Assembly: GCF_002794255.1 (NCBI RefSeq)
Contig: NZ_PGGW01000060.1
Location: 186,001-250,000 of the forward strand
DNA from: Streptomyces carminius
GTDB taxonomy: Bacteria; Actinomycetota; Actinomycetes; Streptomycetales; Streptomycetaceae
DNA length: 64,000 bases
Direction of reading: 5' to 3'
Both the position numbers and the translations under genes were made by a program. Shown one piece after another: positions 8,586 through 16,515 of this stretch (the first letter of the stretch is position 1; each line of letters starts with the position of its first letter). Below the pieces are notes generated by a model. It did not search any database and was not told the DNA's origin. It saw only the letters and a list, made by a program, of their open reading frames with translations.

Positions 8586-8630
8586 CAGCGGCCGCGATTG
8601 CCAAGTTTCGGCAAAGTCGCGGCCGCTGTT
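8584..8630. terminator. Long perfect hairpin downstream of the thioredoxin-TPR gene
   Basis: Arms of 14 bp (AACAGCGGCCGCGA, 8584-8597; mirror 8617-8630) enclose a second 5-bp stem (TTGCC/GGCAA, 8598-8602 and 8610-8614) with a 7-nt loop. It begins 42 bp past the stop of the leftward gene ending at 8673, where a terminator is expected. The symmetry is better than a terminator needs, so a protein site or small-RNA structure is an alternative. Confidence 0.6.
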
Positions 8631-8672
8631 TGTCTTCATGTCAACAAGTGGCGACCGTGCGGAAGGAGCAGG

Positions 8673-9650
8673 TCAGAACAGCACCCGGGCAAGGGCACCG
8701 CGTGCCGCGACCACCCTCGGGTCGTCGGAGCCCACCACCTCGAAGAGCTCCAGGAGGTGCACGCGCGCGGCGTCCCGGTCCTCCCCCGCGGTCCGCCTGA
8801 CCGCCTCCACCAGACGGCCGAAGGCGTCCTCCACATGTCCGCCCACCAGGTCCAGGTCGGCCGCCCGGATCTGGGCCCGCACGTCGGCCGGAGCGTCCGC
8901 GGCCTCCTTGCGCACCCGCGCCGCGTCCAGCCCCTGCACGCGCTGCAGCAGCTCCGCCTGGGCCAGTCCCAGCTTGGCCTCCATGTTGCCCGGGTCGCCG
9001 GCCAGTACGTTCCGGTACGCCTGCACGGCACCGCCCAGGTCGCCCGCGTCCAGCGCCGAGTGGGCGGCGGCCAGCGCCGGGTCCTCCGGCACTTCGGGTA
9101 CGGCGGGCTGCTCGCCCTCACCGCCCCCGACGGACACCCCGGTCAGGCCGAAGCGCTGCTCGGCGACCTGGACCAGCTGGTCCAGCACCTCGCGGACCTG
9201 CTGCTCGGGCGCGGCGCCCTGGAACAGCGGCAGCGCCTGACCCGCCACCACCGCGAAGACCGCGGGGATGCCCTGCACCCCGAACTGCTGGAAGAGCATC
9301 TGGTTGCGGTCCACGTCGATCTTCGCCAGCACGAGCCGCCCGGCGTACTCCCGCACCAGCCGCTCCAGCAGCGGGCCGAGCTGTTTGCACGGCTCGCACC
9401 ACTCGGCCCAGAAGTCGATGACGACCGGGACCTCGGTGGAGCGCTGGAGCACCTCCCTCTCGAAGTCCGCCTCGTCTACCTCGGTCACCAGGGAGGACAC
9501 CGAGGCGTCCGGGGCGGCGCCGGCGCCGCCCTGCTCCCCGGCGGTCCGGGCCCTGGCCCGGGCCTCCTCCGCTTTCTGCTTGGCCTCTCCGGCCGCCTTC
9601 ACCGCGGCGAGGTCGACCACTCCGCTCATGGACATGTTGCGTGGCTGCAT
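8673..9650 (-). CDS. Thioredoxin-fold protein with C-terminal TPR-like region (YbbN/CnoX type)
   Basis: A 325-residue cytoplasmic protein. Residues 1 to about 50 are a low-complexity Ala/Glu/Lys lead. A thioredoxin domain follows (about 50-160) with the active-site motif 'FWAEWCEPCKQL', both Cys present, and the cis-Pro region 'GVQGIPAVF'. The C-terminal half carries TPR-like helices ('ALAAAHSALDAGDLGGAVQAY', 'DPGNMEAKLGLAQAELL') as in E. coli YbbN (CnoX), a chaperone-like holdase. Unlike E. coli YbbN the CxxC is intact, so redox activity is likely. ATG 9650 was chosen because it opens the conserved 'MQPRNMSMSGVVDL' start; upstream sequence in frame is not protein-like. It diverges from a TetR gene. 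Confidence 0.85.
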   Translation of the reverse strand: MQPRNMSMSGVVDLAAVKAAGEAKQKAEEARARARTAGEQGGAGAAPDASVSSLVTEVDEADFEREVLQRSTEVPVVIDFWAEWCEPCKQLGPLLERLVREYAGRLVLAKIDVDRNQMLFQQFGVQGIPAVFAVVAGQALPLFQGAAPEQQVREVLDQLVQVAEQRFGLTGVSVGGGEGEQPAVPEVPEDPALAAAHSALDAGDLGGAVQAYRNVLAGDPGNMEAKLGLAQAELLQRVQGLDAARVRKEAADAPADVRAQIRAADLDLVGGHVEDAFGRLVEAVRRTAGEDRDAARVHLLELFEVVGSDDPRVVAARGALARVLF

Positions 9651-9763
9651 GAGACCAGTTTCCCCCGTCCGCGGGCCGTTCCGTACAGCGTGGCGCGAGT
9701 CGGCACCGGGTCCCCACCCGGCGCCCGTGGCTGTCGCCCGGTGACCGGCGTCTCCGGGCTTTT

Positions 9764-9784
9764 TACGATACGGGCCGTAGCGTA
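9764..9784. promoter_or_regulatory. 21-bp palindromic operator upstream of the TetR gene
   Basis: The core TACGG-G-CCGTA (9769-9779) is flanked by TACG (9764-9767) and CGTA (9781-9784). All pairs match except 9768/9780. It ends 29 bp before the TetR ATG (9814) and lies 114 bp upstream of the divergent thioredoxin-TPR gene. Autoregulation by the adjacent TetR protein is the simplest reading. Confidence 0.65.
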
Positions 9785-9813
9785 TCTCACGGGCACCGCT
9801 AGAGTCTGCGGTC

Positions 9814-10524
9814 ATGGCCGGTTCTCCACGCCGTACGGGCAGGCCGCGCAGCGCCGCGGCCGACCGCGCGATCCTCGACGCCACCCGCTCGGCGCTGGTG
9901 GAACTGGGGTGGGGCAGGCTGACGATGGGGGACGTGGCCGTCCGCGCGAAGGTGGCCAAAACGACGCTCTACCGCCGCTGGGCGAACAAGAACGATCTGG
10001 TCGTGGACGCGGTGGCCGTCCTCTTCGACAATCTGCGGCTGCCCGACCGCGGCAGTCTGCGGGCCGACGTGGAGGGTGTCGTCCTGTCCTTCGCCGAGCT
10101 GCTGGAGCGCCCGGAGACGAAGGCCTCGCTGATGGCGGTGGTCGCCGAGGCCACCCGCGACGAGGCGCTGCGCGGCCGGATCCGCACCGCGATCGTGGAC
10201 CGCCAGAAGCACCTGGTCGTCGAGGGCCGCCGCCGCGCCCAGGCCCGCGGCGAGCTGCCCGCCGACCCGCCGGGCCCGGCGGGCGCCGCCGAGGCGGCCC
10301 GGACGGTGGACCTGGTCTTCGACGTGATCGCGGGCGCGGTCGTCCACCGCTGCCTGGTCAGCGCGGAGCGGGTCACCCCCGGCTGGGCCCGCGCCCTGAC
10401 CACCCTGCTGCTCCAGGGTCTGGCGGCCCCTCCGGCGCCCGCCGGGGACCGGACGGCGGACCCGGCGGACCCGGCGGACCCGGCGGACGGGGAGCGGGAT
10501 CAGAAGCCGGCGGGTTCGGTGTAG
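9814..10524 (+). CDS. TetR-family transcriptional regulator
   Basis: A 236-residue repressor. The N-terminal helix-turn-helix spans about residues 15-62, with the recognition part 'MGDVAVRAKVAKTTLYRRW' followed by 'ANKNDLVVDAV'. The C-terminal ligand and dimer domain follows the TetR_C pattern ('VLSFAELLERPETKASLMAVVAEATRD'). The end is an Ala-Asp-Pro repeat (three DPA units from a 9-bp tandem repeat). The last 25 bp overlap the 3' end of the convergent icmA gene, so the two transcripts run into each other. The palindrome at 9764-9784 is the likely operator. The ligand is unknown; the neighbour icmA hints at an acyl-CoA but this is speculation. Confidence 0.85.
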   Translation: MAGSPRRTGRPRSAAADRAILDATRSALVELGWGRLTMGDVAVRAKVAKTTLYRRWANKNDLVVDAVAVLFDNLRLPDRGSLRADVEGVVLSFAELLERPETKASLMAVVAEATRDEALRGRIRTAIVDRQKHLVVEGRRRAQARGELPADPPGPAGAAEAARTVDLVFDVIAGAVVHRCLVSAERVTPGWARALTTLLLQGLAAPPAPAGDRTADPADPADPADGERDQKPAGSV

Positions 10525-12200
10525 ACGCCCCACTCCTCGCGGAGCACCCCGCAGATCTCGCCCAGCGTGGCCTCGGCGCGCACCGCCTGAAGCATCGGCC
10601 CGATCATGTTCCCCCCGTCCCGGGCGGCGGCCAGCATCCCGTCCAGGGCGGTACGCACGCGCGCGTCGTCGCGCCCGGTCTTCCGTTCGGCCAGCGCCCG
10701 CACCTGCTCGCGCTCGACCTCGTGGCTGACCCGCAGGATCTCCAGATCGCCGGTGACCGAACCGGTGTGGCAGTTGACTCCGACGATCCGCTTCTCGCCC
10801 TTCTCCAGCGACTGCTGGTACCGGAAGGCTGCCTCGGCGATCTCGCCGGTGAACCAGCCGTCCTCGATGCCCCGCAGGATGCCCGAGGTCATCGGACCGA
10901 CGGGGTGGTTACCGTCCGGCACGGCACGGCGGCCGCGCTCCCGGATCTCCTCGAAGATCTCCTCCGCGGCGGCCTCGATCCGGTCGGTCAGCGCCTCGAC
11001 GTACCAGGAGCCGCCCAGCGGGTCGGCGACGTTGGCGACGCCCGTCTCCTCCATCAGCACCTGCTGGGTGCGGAGCGCGATCTCGGCGGCCCGCTCGCTG
11101 GGCAGCGCGAGGGTCTCGTCCAGGGCGTTGGTGTGCAGCGAGTTGGTGCCGCCCAGCACCGCGGCCAGCGCCTCCACGGCGGTACGCACCACGTTGTTGT
11201 ACGGCTGCTGGGCGGTGAGCGAGACACCCGCGGTCTGGGTGTGGAAGCGCAGCCACTGCGCCTTCTCGCTCCGCGCGCCGTACACGTCCCGCATCCAGCG
11301 CGCCCAGATGCGCCGGGCGGCGCGGAACTTGGCGATCTCCTCGAAGAAGTCGACGTGCGCGTCGAAGAAGAACGACAGGCCCGGCGCGAAGACGTCCACG
11401 TCCAGGCCCCGGGAGAGGCCCAGCTCCACGTAGCCGAAACCGTCGGCGAGGGTGTAGGCCAGCTCCTGGGCGGCCGTGGAGCCCGCCTCGCGGATGTGGT
11501 AGCCGGAGACCGACAGCGGCTTGTACGCCGGGATGTCGCGCGCGCAGTACTCCATCAGGTCGCCGATCAGCCGCAGGTGCGGCTCGGGCGGGAACAGCCA
11601 CTCCTTCTGCGCGATGTACTCCTTGAAGATGTCCGTCTGGAGCGTGCCGTTGAGGACGGCCGGGTCGACGCCCTGGCGCTCGGCGGCCACCAGGTACATG
11701 CAGAACACCGGCACCGCCGGGCCGCTGATCGTCATGGAGGTGGTGACCTCGCCCAGCGGGATGCCCCGGAAGAGGACCTCCATGTCGGCGGCCGAGTCGA
11801 TCGCCACGCCGCAGTGGCCGACCTCGCCCAGCGAGCGCGGGTCGTCGGAGTCGCGGCCCATCAGGGTCGGCATGTCGAAGGCGACCGACAGCCCGCCGCC
11901 GCCCGCCTGGAGGATCATCTTGTAGCGCTCGTTGGTCTGCTCGGCGTTGCCGAAGCCGGCGAACTGGCGGATGGTCCACGCCCGGCCGCGGTAGCCGGTG
12001 GGGTGCAGGCCGCGGGTGAAGGGATACTCCCCCGGCCAGCCGATCCGTTCGAACCCCTCGACGGTGTCACCGGGGGCGGGACCGTACACGGGCTCCACGG
12101 GGTCCCCGGAGAGCGTGGTGAAGTCGGCCTCCCGCTTGTGTGCGGCGTCGTACCGGGCCTGCCAGCGTCGGCGGCCCTCTGCGATGGCGTCAGCGTCCAT
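10500..12200 (-). CDS. icmA: Isobutyryl-CoA mutase large subunit, B12-dependent
   Basis: A 566-residue catalytic subunit that with IcmB (not in this window) interconverts isobutyryl-CoA and n-butyryl-CoA using adenosylcobalamin. The TIM-barrel mutase domain is complete, with no C-terminal B12 domain, as expected for IcmA and unlike MutB or MeaA. Two residues mark isobutyryl- rather than methylmalonyl-CoA mutase: Phe in 'TIRQFAGFGNAEQ' where MutB has Tyr, and Gln in 'FKEYIAQKEWLF' where MutB has Arg. ATG 12200 is preferred; an in-frame GTG lies 6 bp upstream at 12206. There is no Shine-Dalgarno, and a TAGTAA -10-like box ends about 10 nt before the ATG, suggesting a leaderless mRNA. Its 3' end overlaps the convergent TetR gene. 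Confidence 0.9.
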   Translation of the reverse strand: MDADAIAEGRRRWQARYDAAHKREADFTTLSGDPVEPVYGPAPGDTVEGFERIGWPGEYPFTRGLHPTGYRGRAWTIRQFAGFGNAEQTNERYKMILQAGGGGLSVAFDMPTLMGRDSDDPRSLGEVGHCGVAIDSAADMEVLFRGIPLGEVTTSMTISGPAVPVFCMYLVAAERQGVDPAVLNGTLQTDIFKEYIAQKEWLFPPEPHLRLIGDLMEYCARDIPAYKPLSVSGYHIREAGSTAAQELAYTLADGFGYVELGLSRGLDVDVFAPGLSFFFDAHVDFFEEIAKFRAARRIWARWMRDVYGARSEKAQWLRFHTQTAGVSLTAQQPYNNVVRTAVEALAAVLGGTNSLHTNALDETLALPSERAAEIALRTQQVLMEETGVANVADPLGGSWYVEALTDRIEAAAEEIFEEIRERGRRAVPDGNHPVGPMTSGILRGIEDGWFTGEIAEAAFRYQQSLEKGEKRIVGVNCHTGSVTGDLEILRVSHEVEREQVRALAERKTGRDDARVRTALDGMLAAARDGGNMIGPMLQAVRAEATLGEICGVLREEWGVYTEPAGF

Positions 12201-12236
12201 GCCCACAAATTTACTAGGACGTCCAAGTAACTGTCG
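12201..12236 (-). promoter_or_regulatory. icmA promoter with overlapping palindrome
   Basis: TTACTAGGACGTCCAAGTAA (12211-12230) is a 20-bp palindrome with one mismatched pair; its centre GGACGTCC is perfect. Reading leftward it ends in TAGTAA, a good -10 hexamer, 7 nt before GTG 12206 and about 10 nt before ATG 12200. Any protein bound here would block RNA polymerase. The TTACT/AGTAA ends also occur at 8441 and 8573, but the GGACGTCC centre does not. Confidence 0.55.
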
Positions 12237-12339
12237 ACGGAAAGCCGCCCGGCGCGGTGACGCGTCCGGGCGGCGGCCGTACGGCGGGACGGGGCGTGGG
12301 CGGGACGGCCGGTGCGGGACGGCCGGTGCGGGGTGCCCG

Positions 12340-12678
12340 TCAGGCCCGGGCGGGGGCCGTGCCCTCGTCCACGACCAGCGGCTCGACCTGGCGCGACAGC
12401 CTGCGCTCGACGAAGAAGGCGGCGGTGGGGACCGTGCCCGCGAGCAGCACCCAGAGCAGCCTGGGGACCGGCAGCTTCGCCTTGAGGCCGAGATCGAAGG
12501 CGAAGACCAGGTACAGCACGTACAGCCAGCCGTGGGCGAGGCTGACGACGTAGGTGAAGCCCTCGGCGCCGTCCACCTCCAGCAGATACTTGCCGACCAT
12601 GCCGAGGGTCAGCAGGATCAGCAGCACACCGGTGACGTACGCCATCACCCGGTAGCGGGTCAGCACGCTCTTCTTCAT
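12340..12678 (-). CDS. DUF3817 membrane protein, first copy
   Basis: A 112-residue integral membrane protein of the DUF3817 family (YdzA-like), function unknown. Three hydrophobic segments are visible: 'RYRVMAYVTGVLLILLTLGMV', 'YVVSLAHGWLYVLYLVFAFDL' and 'RLLWVLLAGTVPTAAFFVE'. The conserved His of 'AHGWLYVLY' matches the family. The end 'RRLSRQVEPLVVDE' is cytoplasmic-like. The start may instead be GTG 12684 (two residues longer); neither has a clear Shine-Dalgarno. It is followed, 61 bp upstream on the same strand, by a MarR gene, so the two may be co-transcribed. A second DUF3817 copy lies at 16065-16481. Confidence 0.78.
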   Translation of the reverse strand: MKKSVLTRYRVMAYVTGVLLILLTLGMVGKYLLEVDGAEGFTYVVSLAHGWLYVLYLVFAFDLGLKAKLPVPRLLWVLLAGTVPTAAFFVERRLSRQVEPLVVDEGTAPARA

Positions 12679-12738
12679 GCCCACGAGCGTAACCGCCCGG
12701 TTCCGGCCCCCCGGGCGGGGCCCCGTCCGGGGGTCGCC

Positions 12739-13260
12739 TCAGTCCTCCCGGAAGTCGCCCGCCGCCATCCGCAGCGGGCGCAGCAGCGCGAAGATCTCGC
12801 CGCACTCCTCCGCGTCGTACGCCCCGAGCCCGAAGTCCATGGCCATCAGGTCGCGGGTGGCCGCCTCGCAGACCTCCCGGCCCCGGTCGGTGATGGAGGC
12901 CAGCGTGCCGCGGCCGTCGTTGGGGTTGGGGCGCTTGGCGACCAGGCCCGACCGCACCAGGCGGTCGATGGTGTTGGTCACGGAGGTGGGATGCACCATC
13001 AGCCGCTCGCCGATCTTCGACATCGGCAGCTCGCCCTGCTTGGAGAAGGTCAGCAGGACCAGCGCCTCGTAGCGGGCGAAGGTCAGTCCGTAGGGCCTGA
13101 CGACCGCGTCGACCTCGGCGAGCAGGATCTGGTGCGCGCGCATGATCGAGGTGATCGCGGCCATCGGGGGCACGGACCCCCAACGCTGCTTCCACAGTTC
13201 GTCGGCGCGGGCGATCGGATCGAACGACAGACTGAGCGGCTTCGGCACGGCTACGACCAT
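12739..13260 (-). CDS. MarR-family transcriptional regulator
   Basis: A 173-residue winged-helix regulator. The MarR fold is clear: dimer helices at both ends, the HTH 'PMSKIGERLMVHPTSVTNTIDRL' and the wing 'KRPNPNDGRGTLASITDRG' with the family's conserved D-x-R. It sits just upstream of and co-directional with the first DUF3817 gene and 20 bp before the convergently arranged end of the MFS gene region, so it may control a small membrane-protein unit or act elsewhere. No palindrome stands out directly upstream. Ligand unknown. Confidence 0.85.
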   Translation of the reverse strand: MVVAVPKPLSLSFDPIARADELWKQRWGSVPPMAAITSIMRAHQILLAEVDAVVRPYGLTFARYEALVLLTFSKQGELPMSKIGERLMVHPTSVTNTIDRLVRSGLVAKRPNPNDGRGTLASITDRGREVCEAATRDLMAMDFGLGAYDAEECGEIFALLRPLRMAAGDFRED

Positions 13261-13280
13261 ACCGGCCGGTCACATCGTGG

Positions 13281-14576
13281 TCAGCTCCGTCTCGTCCCCC
13301 GGGCACCGGGGGCGGAACGGGAAGCGGGTACGGGCCCGGGTACGGGGTGCCGCCGCACGGCGCGGACCACCACCAGCACGCACACCGCGCCCAGCGCCCC
13401 CGCCCCGGCGACCACCCGGTGCGGCGGCACGAACTCGGCCACCAGCCCGCCCGCGGCCATGCCCAGCCCCTGGACCGACATCAGCCCCGCGGACAGCACG
13501 GTCATCGCCCGGCCGCGCAGCTCCCGCGGCACGGCGTCCAGGTACCAGCGGTCCAGTCCCAGGGTGTACGCCGCGCCCAGCCCGGCCAGGAAGAGGGCCG
13601 CCAGCGCCGGGAGGAGCCCGGGGCGCAGTGCGTAGGCCAGCAGCGGCAGCGGCACCAGCACGGCCAGCGGCAGCACCAGCCGCTCCCGGGCCGCCGGCCC
13701 CAGCAGCCCGCCGGCCGCCACCTCGGCCGCGACCGCGCCCACCGGCAGCGCGGCCAGCAGCAGCCCCGTGCCCACCGCTCCGGCGCCGATGCGCTCGGCG
13801 TACGGCGCGGCCAGCGCCTCCGGCACCACCATGAAGGCCGCCGGCACCCAGCACAGTGCGAGCAGCGCCCGCACCCGCCGGTCGGCCAGCAGGGTCCGGG
13901 TGCCGCCGGCCGTCCGCTCCCGGGTCAGCGGGCCGCGCTCCCGGGTGCCGAGGCGGAGGATCACCGCGGAGAGGAGGAAACCCGCCGCGGTGAGCAGCAG
14001 CGCGGTGCGCGGCGCCACCACGGCCAGCAGCAGCCCGCCCGCGGCGAAGCCGGCGATCTGGGCGGCCTGGGCGACGATCCGGATCAGGGAACGGCCCAGG
14101 ACGAAGGCGTCCCCGTGCAGGATCTCCCCCAGGCTCGCCGCCCGCACCCCGGTGAACAGCGGCGCCACGAACGCCGCCGCCGCGCGGAGCGCCAGCAGCG
14201 CCGCCGGCGGCAGACCGGGCAGCACCATGGCGGCGACGCACCCGGCGGAGAACAGATCGCACACCACCAGGGTCCGCCGGGCCGGGAACCGGTCGGCGAG
14301 CGGGGCGAGCACGGCGCCGCCGACCGCGTACGGCAGCAGCCCGAGCGCGAAGGTGAGCGCGGTCAGCAGGGTGGAGCCGGTCTCCCGGAACACCAGCACC
14401 GACAGGGCGAGCTGGGCGACGACGGTGCCCAGCAGCGACAGCACATGGGCGGCGAGGACGGCCCGGAACTCGCGTACGGCGAACACGGCGCGGTATCCGG
14501 CGCGCCCGGCGGTGCCGGGACCGGCGGGGATCCGGGGGTTTCGGGAACTCCGGGGGCTCCGGGACTGGGACGGCAT
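13281..14576 (-). CDS. MFS transporter, probable drug or metabolite exporter
   Basis: A 431-residue integral membrane protein with 10-12 hydrophobic segments starting at 'FRAVLAAHVLSLLGTVVAQLA'. The loop 2-3 motif 'PLADRFPARRTLVVCDL' matches MFS motif A (GxLaDrxGrr), placing it among H+-coupled exporters. The mid-protein cytoplasmic loop 'RLGTRERGPLTRERTAGGTR' is charged as usual. ATG 14576 (MPSQSRSP) was chosen over a further upstream alternative at 14597 because it leaves a normal 95-bp gap to the divergent ArsR-like gene. That divergent regulator is a natural candidate for its control. Substrate unknown. Confidence 0.82.
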   Translation of the reverse strand: MPSQSRSPRSSRNPRIPAGPGTAGRAGYRAVFAVREFRAVLAAHVLSLLGTVVAQLALSVLVFRETGSTLLTALTFALGLLPYAVGGAVLAPLADRFPARRTLVVCDLFSAGCVAAMVLPGLPPAALLALRAAAAFVAPLFTGVRAASLGEILHGDAFVLGRSLIRIVAQAAQIAGFAAGGLLLAVVAPRTALLLTAAGFLLSAVILRLGTRERGPLTRERTAGGTRTLLADRRVRALLALCWVPAAFMVVPEALAAPYAERIGAGAVGTGLLLAALPVGAVAAEVAAGGLLGPAARERLVLPLAVLVPLPLLAYALRPGLLPALAALFLAGLGAAYTLGLDRWYLDAVPRELRGRAMTVLSAGLMSVQGLGMAAGGLVAEFVPPHRVVAGAGALGAVCVLVVVRAVRRHPVPGPVPASRSAPGARGTRRS

Positions 14577-14671
14577 GCCCGGCAGCCTGCGCGGCACGGC
14601 CGGGACGGCCTAGTCTTTCGGCCCCGGCCGAATCACCGGCCGCATCACCCGAGCACGTACGGAGGTGGCGC

Positions 14672-15727
14672 ATGCCGGTCCAGTTGCGGCTCGGCGGGGC
14701 CGACCTGCTGCGCTGCCGCTTCGCGGTCTCACCGCTGTGGGAGACCCAGGGGGCCGCCCGGGCCCTGGCACACCCGGGCCCGTACCACCTGCCCTGGCTG
14801 CGCCGTAGCGCGCCGGTGGCGGCGGAACTGGGGCTGGAGCCGCTGTGGCTGCTGATGCCGGCCCGGGGGTACACCCCGGACTTCCTGTGCCCGCCGCCCG
14901 CCGGCGGGCCGGTCCCCTCCTTCGCGGCGGAGCTCGCCCGGGTGCGGGCCACCGACCCCGCCACCGCCCGCGCGGAGATCGCCCGCTCGCTGGCCGGGGT
15001 GCCGGGCGCGGCGGACAGCCCGGCCGGCCGGGACCTGCTGGCGGACCCCGCGCGGGCCGTGCGGACCGTGGCCGGGCTCCTGGACCGGGTCTGGCGGACC
15101 CTGGTCGCGCCCGACTGGCCGCGGCTGCGGGCCCTGCTGGAGGCGGACGTCGCCTTCCACGCGCGGCGGCTGGCCGAGGGGGGCCTGACCCGGCTGTTCG
15201 CCGAGCTGCACCCCCGGGTGAGCTGGTCCGAGGCCGCCGGCACGCTGTCGGTACGGCTCCCCCACGACCACACCTGCGTGCTGGGCGGCGAGGGCCTGAC
15301 CCTGGTGCCGAGTGTGTTCGTGTGGCCCAACGCCGTGGGAGGTGCCGCGGGAGGCGCGGCGGGGGGCCCGGGGTGCGGACCCGCCCGGCTCCCCGGCGGC
15401 GGGGGCACGGGCGGGGAGACGGGCGTACCGCCGGTGATCGTCTACCCGGCGCGCGGCGTCGGCGGGCTGTGGACCGCGGCCGGCGACGGGCCGTCCGGAG
15501 CGCTGGCCCGGCTGCTCGGCCCGAGCCGCGCCGCCGTGCTCACCGCGCTCGCCGAGCCCGCCTCCACCACGGCGCTGGCCGCCCGGCTCGGACTCGCCCC
15601 GTCCTCGGTCTCGGCCCATCTGCGGACGCTGCGCGAGGCCGGGCTGCTCACCTCGTACCGGGTACGCCACCAGGTGGTCTACGAGCGGACCCCGCTGGGC
15701 GCCGCCCTGGCGGCCGGCGGCCGGTGA
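14672..15727 (+). CDS. ArsR-like winged-helix regulator with a large N-terminal domain (DUF5937 type)
   Basis: A 351-residue regulator. The C-terminal 85 or so residues form an ArsR helix-turn-helix ('STTALAARLGLAPSSVSAHL', 'LREAGLLTSYRVRHQVVYERT'). The first 250 residues lack DNA-binding features and match the long N-terminal domain seen in DUF5937 actinobacterial regulators ('SPLWETQGAARALAHP', 'HPRVSWSEAAGTLSVRL'). No metal-binding Cys box is present, so arsenic-type sensing is unlikely. A Gly-rich insert near 230-255 is probably a flexible linker. It diverges from the MFS gene with 95 bp between starts, the classic arrangement for a regulator of its neighbouring exporter. Confidence 0.82.
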   Translation: MPVQLRLGGADLLRCRFAVSPLWETQGAARALAHPGPYHLPWLRRSAPVAAELGLEPLWLLMPARGYTPDFLCPPPAGGPVPSFAAELARVRATDPATARAEIARSLAGVPGAADSPAGRDLLADPARAVRTVAGLLDRVWRTLVAPDWPRLRALLEADVAFHARRLAEGGLTRLFAELHPRVSWSEAAGTLSVRLPHDHTCVLGGEGLTLVPSVFVWPNAVGGAAGGAAGGPGCGPARLPGGGGTGGETGVPPVIVYPARGVGGLWTAAGDGPSGALARLLGPSRAAVLTALAEPASTTALAARLGLAPSSVSAHLRTLREAGLLTSYRVRHQVVYERTPLGAALAAGGR

Positions 15728-15777
15728 GACGGGTCCGGGCCCGGACCCGGACCCGGCCGTACGCCGGGCCCCGCGGG

Positions 15778-16068
15778 TCAGGACAGATGCCGCTCGACGC
15801 TCGCCACCTTGGCGGTCAGGCCGTCGGTGACGCCGGGGCGGATGTCGGCCTTCAGCACCAGCGAGACACGCGGCGCACGGGCCTCGACGGCGGCCACCGC
15901 CCGCCGCACGACGTCCATGCACTCCTCCCACTCGCCCTCGACCGAGGTGAACATCGCGTCCGTGCGGTGGGGCAGCCCGGACTCGCGGACCACCCGCACC
16001 GCGTCCGCGACGTACTCCCCCACCTCCTCGCCGACGCCGAGCGGGGTGACCGAGAAGGCGACGATCAC
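15778..16068 (-). CDS. MTH1187/YkoF-like small protein, putative thiamine-binding
   Basis: A 96-residue cytoplasmic protein starting MIVAFSVTPLGVGEEVGEYV and ending in 'SVERHLS'. It matches the MTH1187 (DUF77, thiamine-binding YqgV) family: a ferredoxin-like beta-alpha-beta fold with the characteristic 'SVTPLG' strand, 'TDAMFTSVEGEWEE' and 'VSLVLKADIRPG'. Family members form tetramers and some bind thiamine-like ligands. The GTG at 16068 overlaps the stop of the upstream DUF3817 gene (GTGA), so the two are translationally coupled. Linking a soluble ligand-binding protein to a DUF3817 membrane protein suggests joint function, but neither reaction nor transport is known. Confidence 0.8.
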   Translation of the reverse strand: MIVAFSVTPLGVGEEVGEYVADAVRVVRESGLPHRTDAMFTSVEGEWEECMDVVRRAVAAVEARAPRVSLVLKADIRPGVTDGLTAKVASVERHLS

Positions 16069-16481
16069 GCGTCCACCGCCCCCGTCCGGGGCTGCTCGGA
16101 CTGCCGGCGCGAGTGCTCGGCCCGGGCCCGGGCGGCGATCACGCTGTCCTCGGTCTCGCGGCGCAGCAGTTTGTCGGCGTAGAAGCCGCCGCCGGGCAGC
16201 ACGGAGAGCACCAGGTAGAGGGCGGCCCGGCCCATCGGCCACCGGGCCCGGTTCCAGGCGTCCACCCAGAAGAGCACGTAGAGGACGAAGAGGACGCCGT
16301 GGACGGCGCCCATCACCGGCACGGCGTTGAAGTCCGTCGTCCGCTTGAGCACGGAGCACACCAGCAGCACCAGGAAGGACACGGCCTCCGGGGTGGAGAC
16401 CAGCCGGAGACGGCGCAGCGCTGAAGCAGTCTTGAGGTCCACGGGGAGATCCTTTGTGAAGGGATGCACAAGCTCTGCCAT
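16065..16481 (-). CDS. DUF3817 membrane protein, second copy
   Basis: A 138-residue integral membrane protein, paralogue of the one at 12340. Three hydrophobic segments are present: 'PEAVSFLVLLVCSVL', 'AVPVMGAVHGVLFVLYVLFWVDAW' and 'AALYLVLSVLPGGGFYADKLL'. The family's 'GAVHGVLFVLYV' core with its His is kept, and the ending 'FYADKLLRRE' parallels 'FFVERRLSRQ' in the first copy. ATG 16481 has GGGAT upstream in place of a strong Shine-Dalgarno. It is translationally coupled to the MTH1187-like gene and is divergent from the AIM24 gene set, with 47 bp between the two starts, so both directions share one promoter region. Confidence 0.8.
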   Translation of the reverse strand: MAELVHPFTKDLPVDLKTASALRRLRLVSTPEAVSFLVLLVCSVLKRTTDFNAVPVMGAVHGVLFVLYVLFWVDAWNRARWPMGRAALYLVLSVLPGGGFYADKLLRRETEDSVIAARARAEHSRRQSEQPRTGAVDA

Positions 16482-16515
16482 TGTGACAGCCTCCCGCCCG
16501 GCGCGGGCATGCGGG

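Larger units (their letters stand above)
8083..8672. other. 590-bp non-coding region with operators and a long hairpin
   Basis: No open frame here has Streptomyces-like third-position bias or a plausible ribosome site. The region separates the DUF6230 operon from the thioredoxin-TPR gene, both leftward. It contains two TTACT/AGTAA inverted repeats (8441-8458 and 8573-8585), nested small repeats around 8423-8441, and a long perfect hairpin (8584-8630). A possible leftward promoter for the DUF6230 operon is TTGTGT (8433-8428), 17 bp, CACGAT (8410-8405). That would give a leader of about 320 nt, so another start nearer the gene is also possible. Confidence 0.45.

Noticed and set aside
8148..8639. 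Leftward 163-codon frame in the non-coding region
   Set aside because: It runs through the operators and the long hairpin, has no ribosome site and no recognisable domain.
10453..10495. GGACCCGGC-type tandem repeat as a possible mobile element footprint
   Set aside because: It is a three-unit in-frame microsatellite coding for DPA repeats in the TetR tail, with no flanking inverted repeats.
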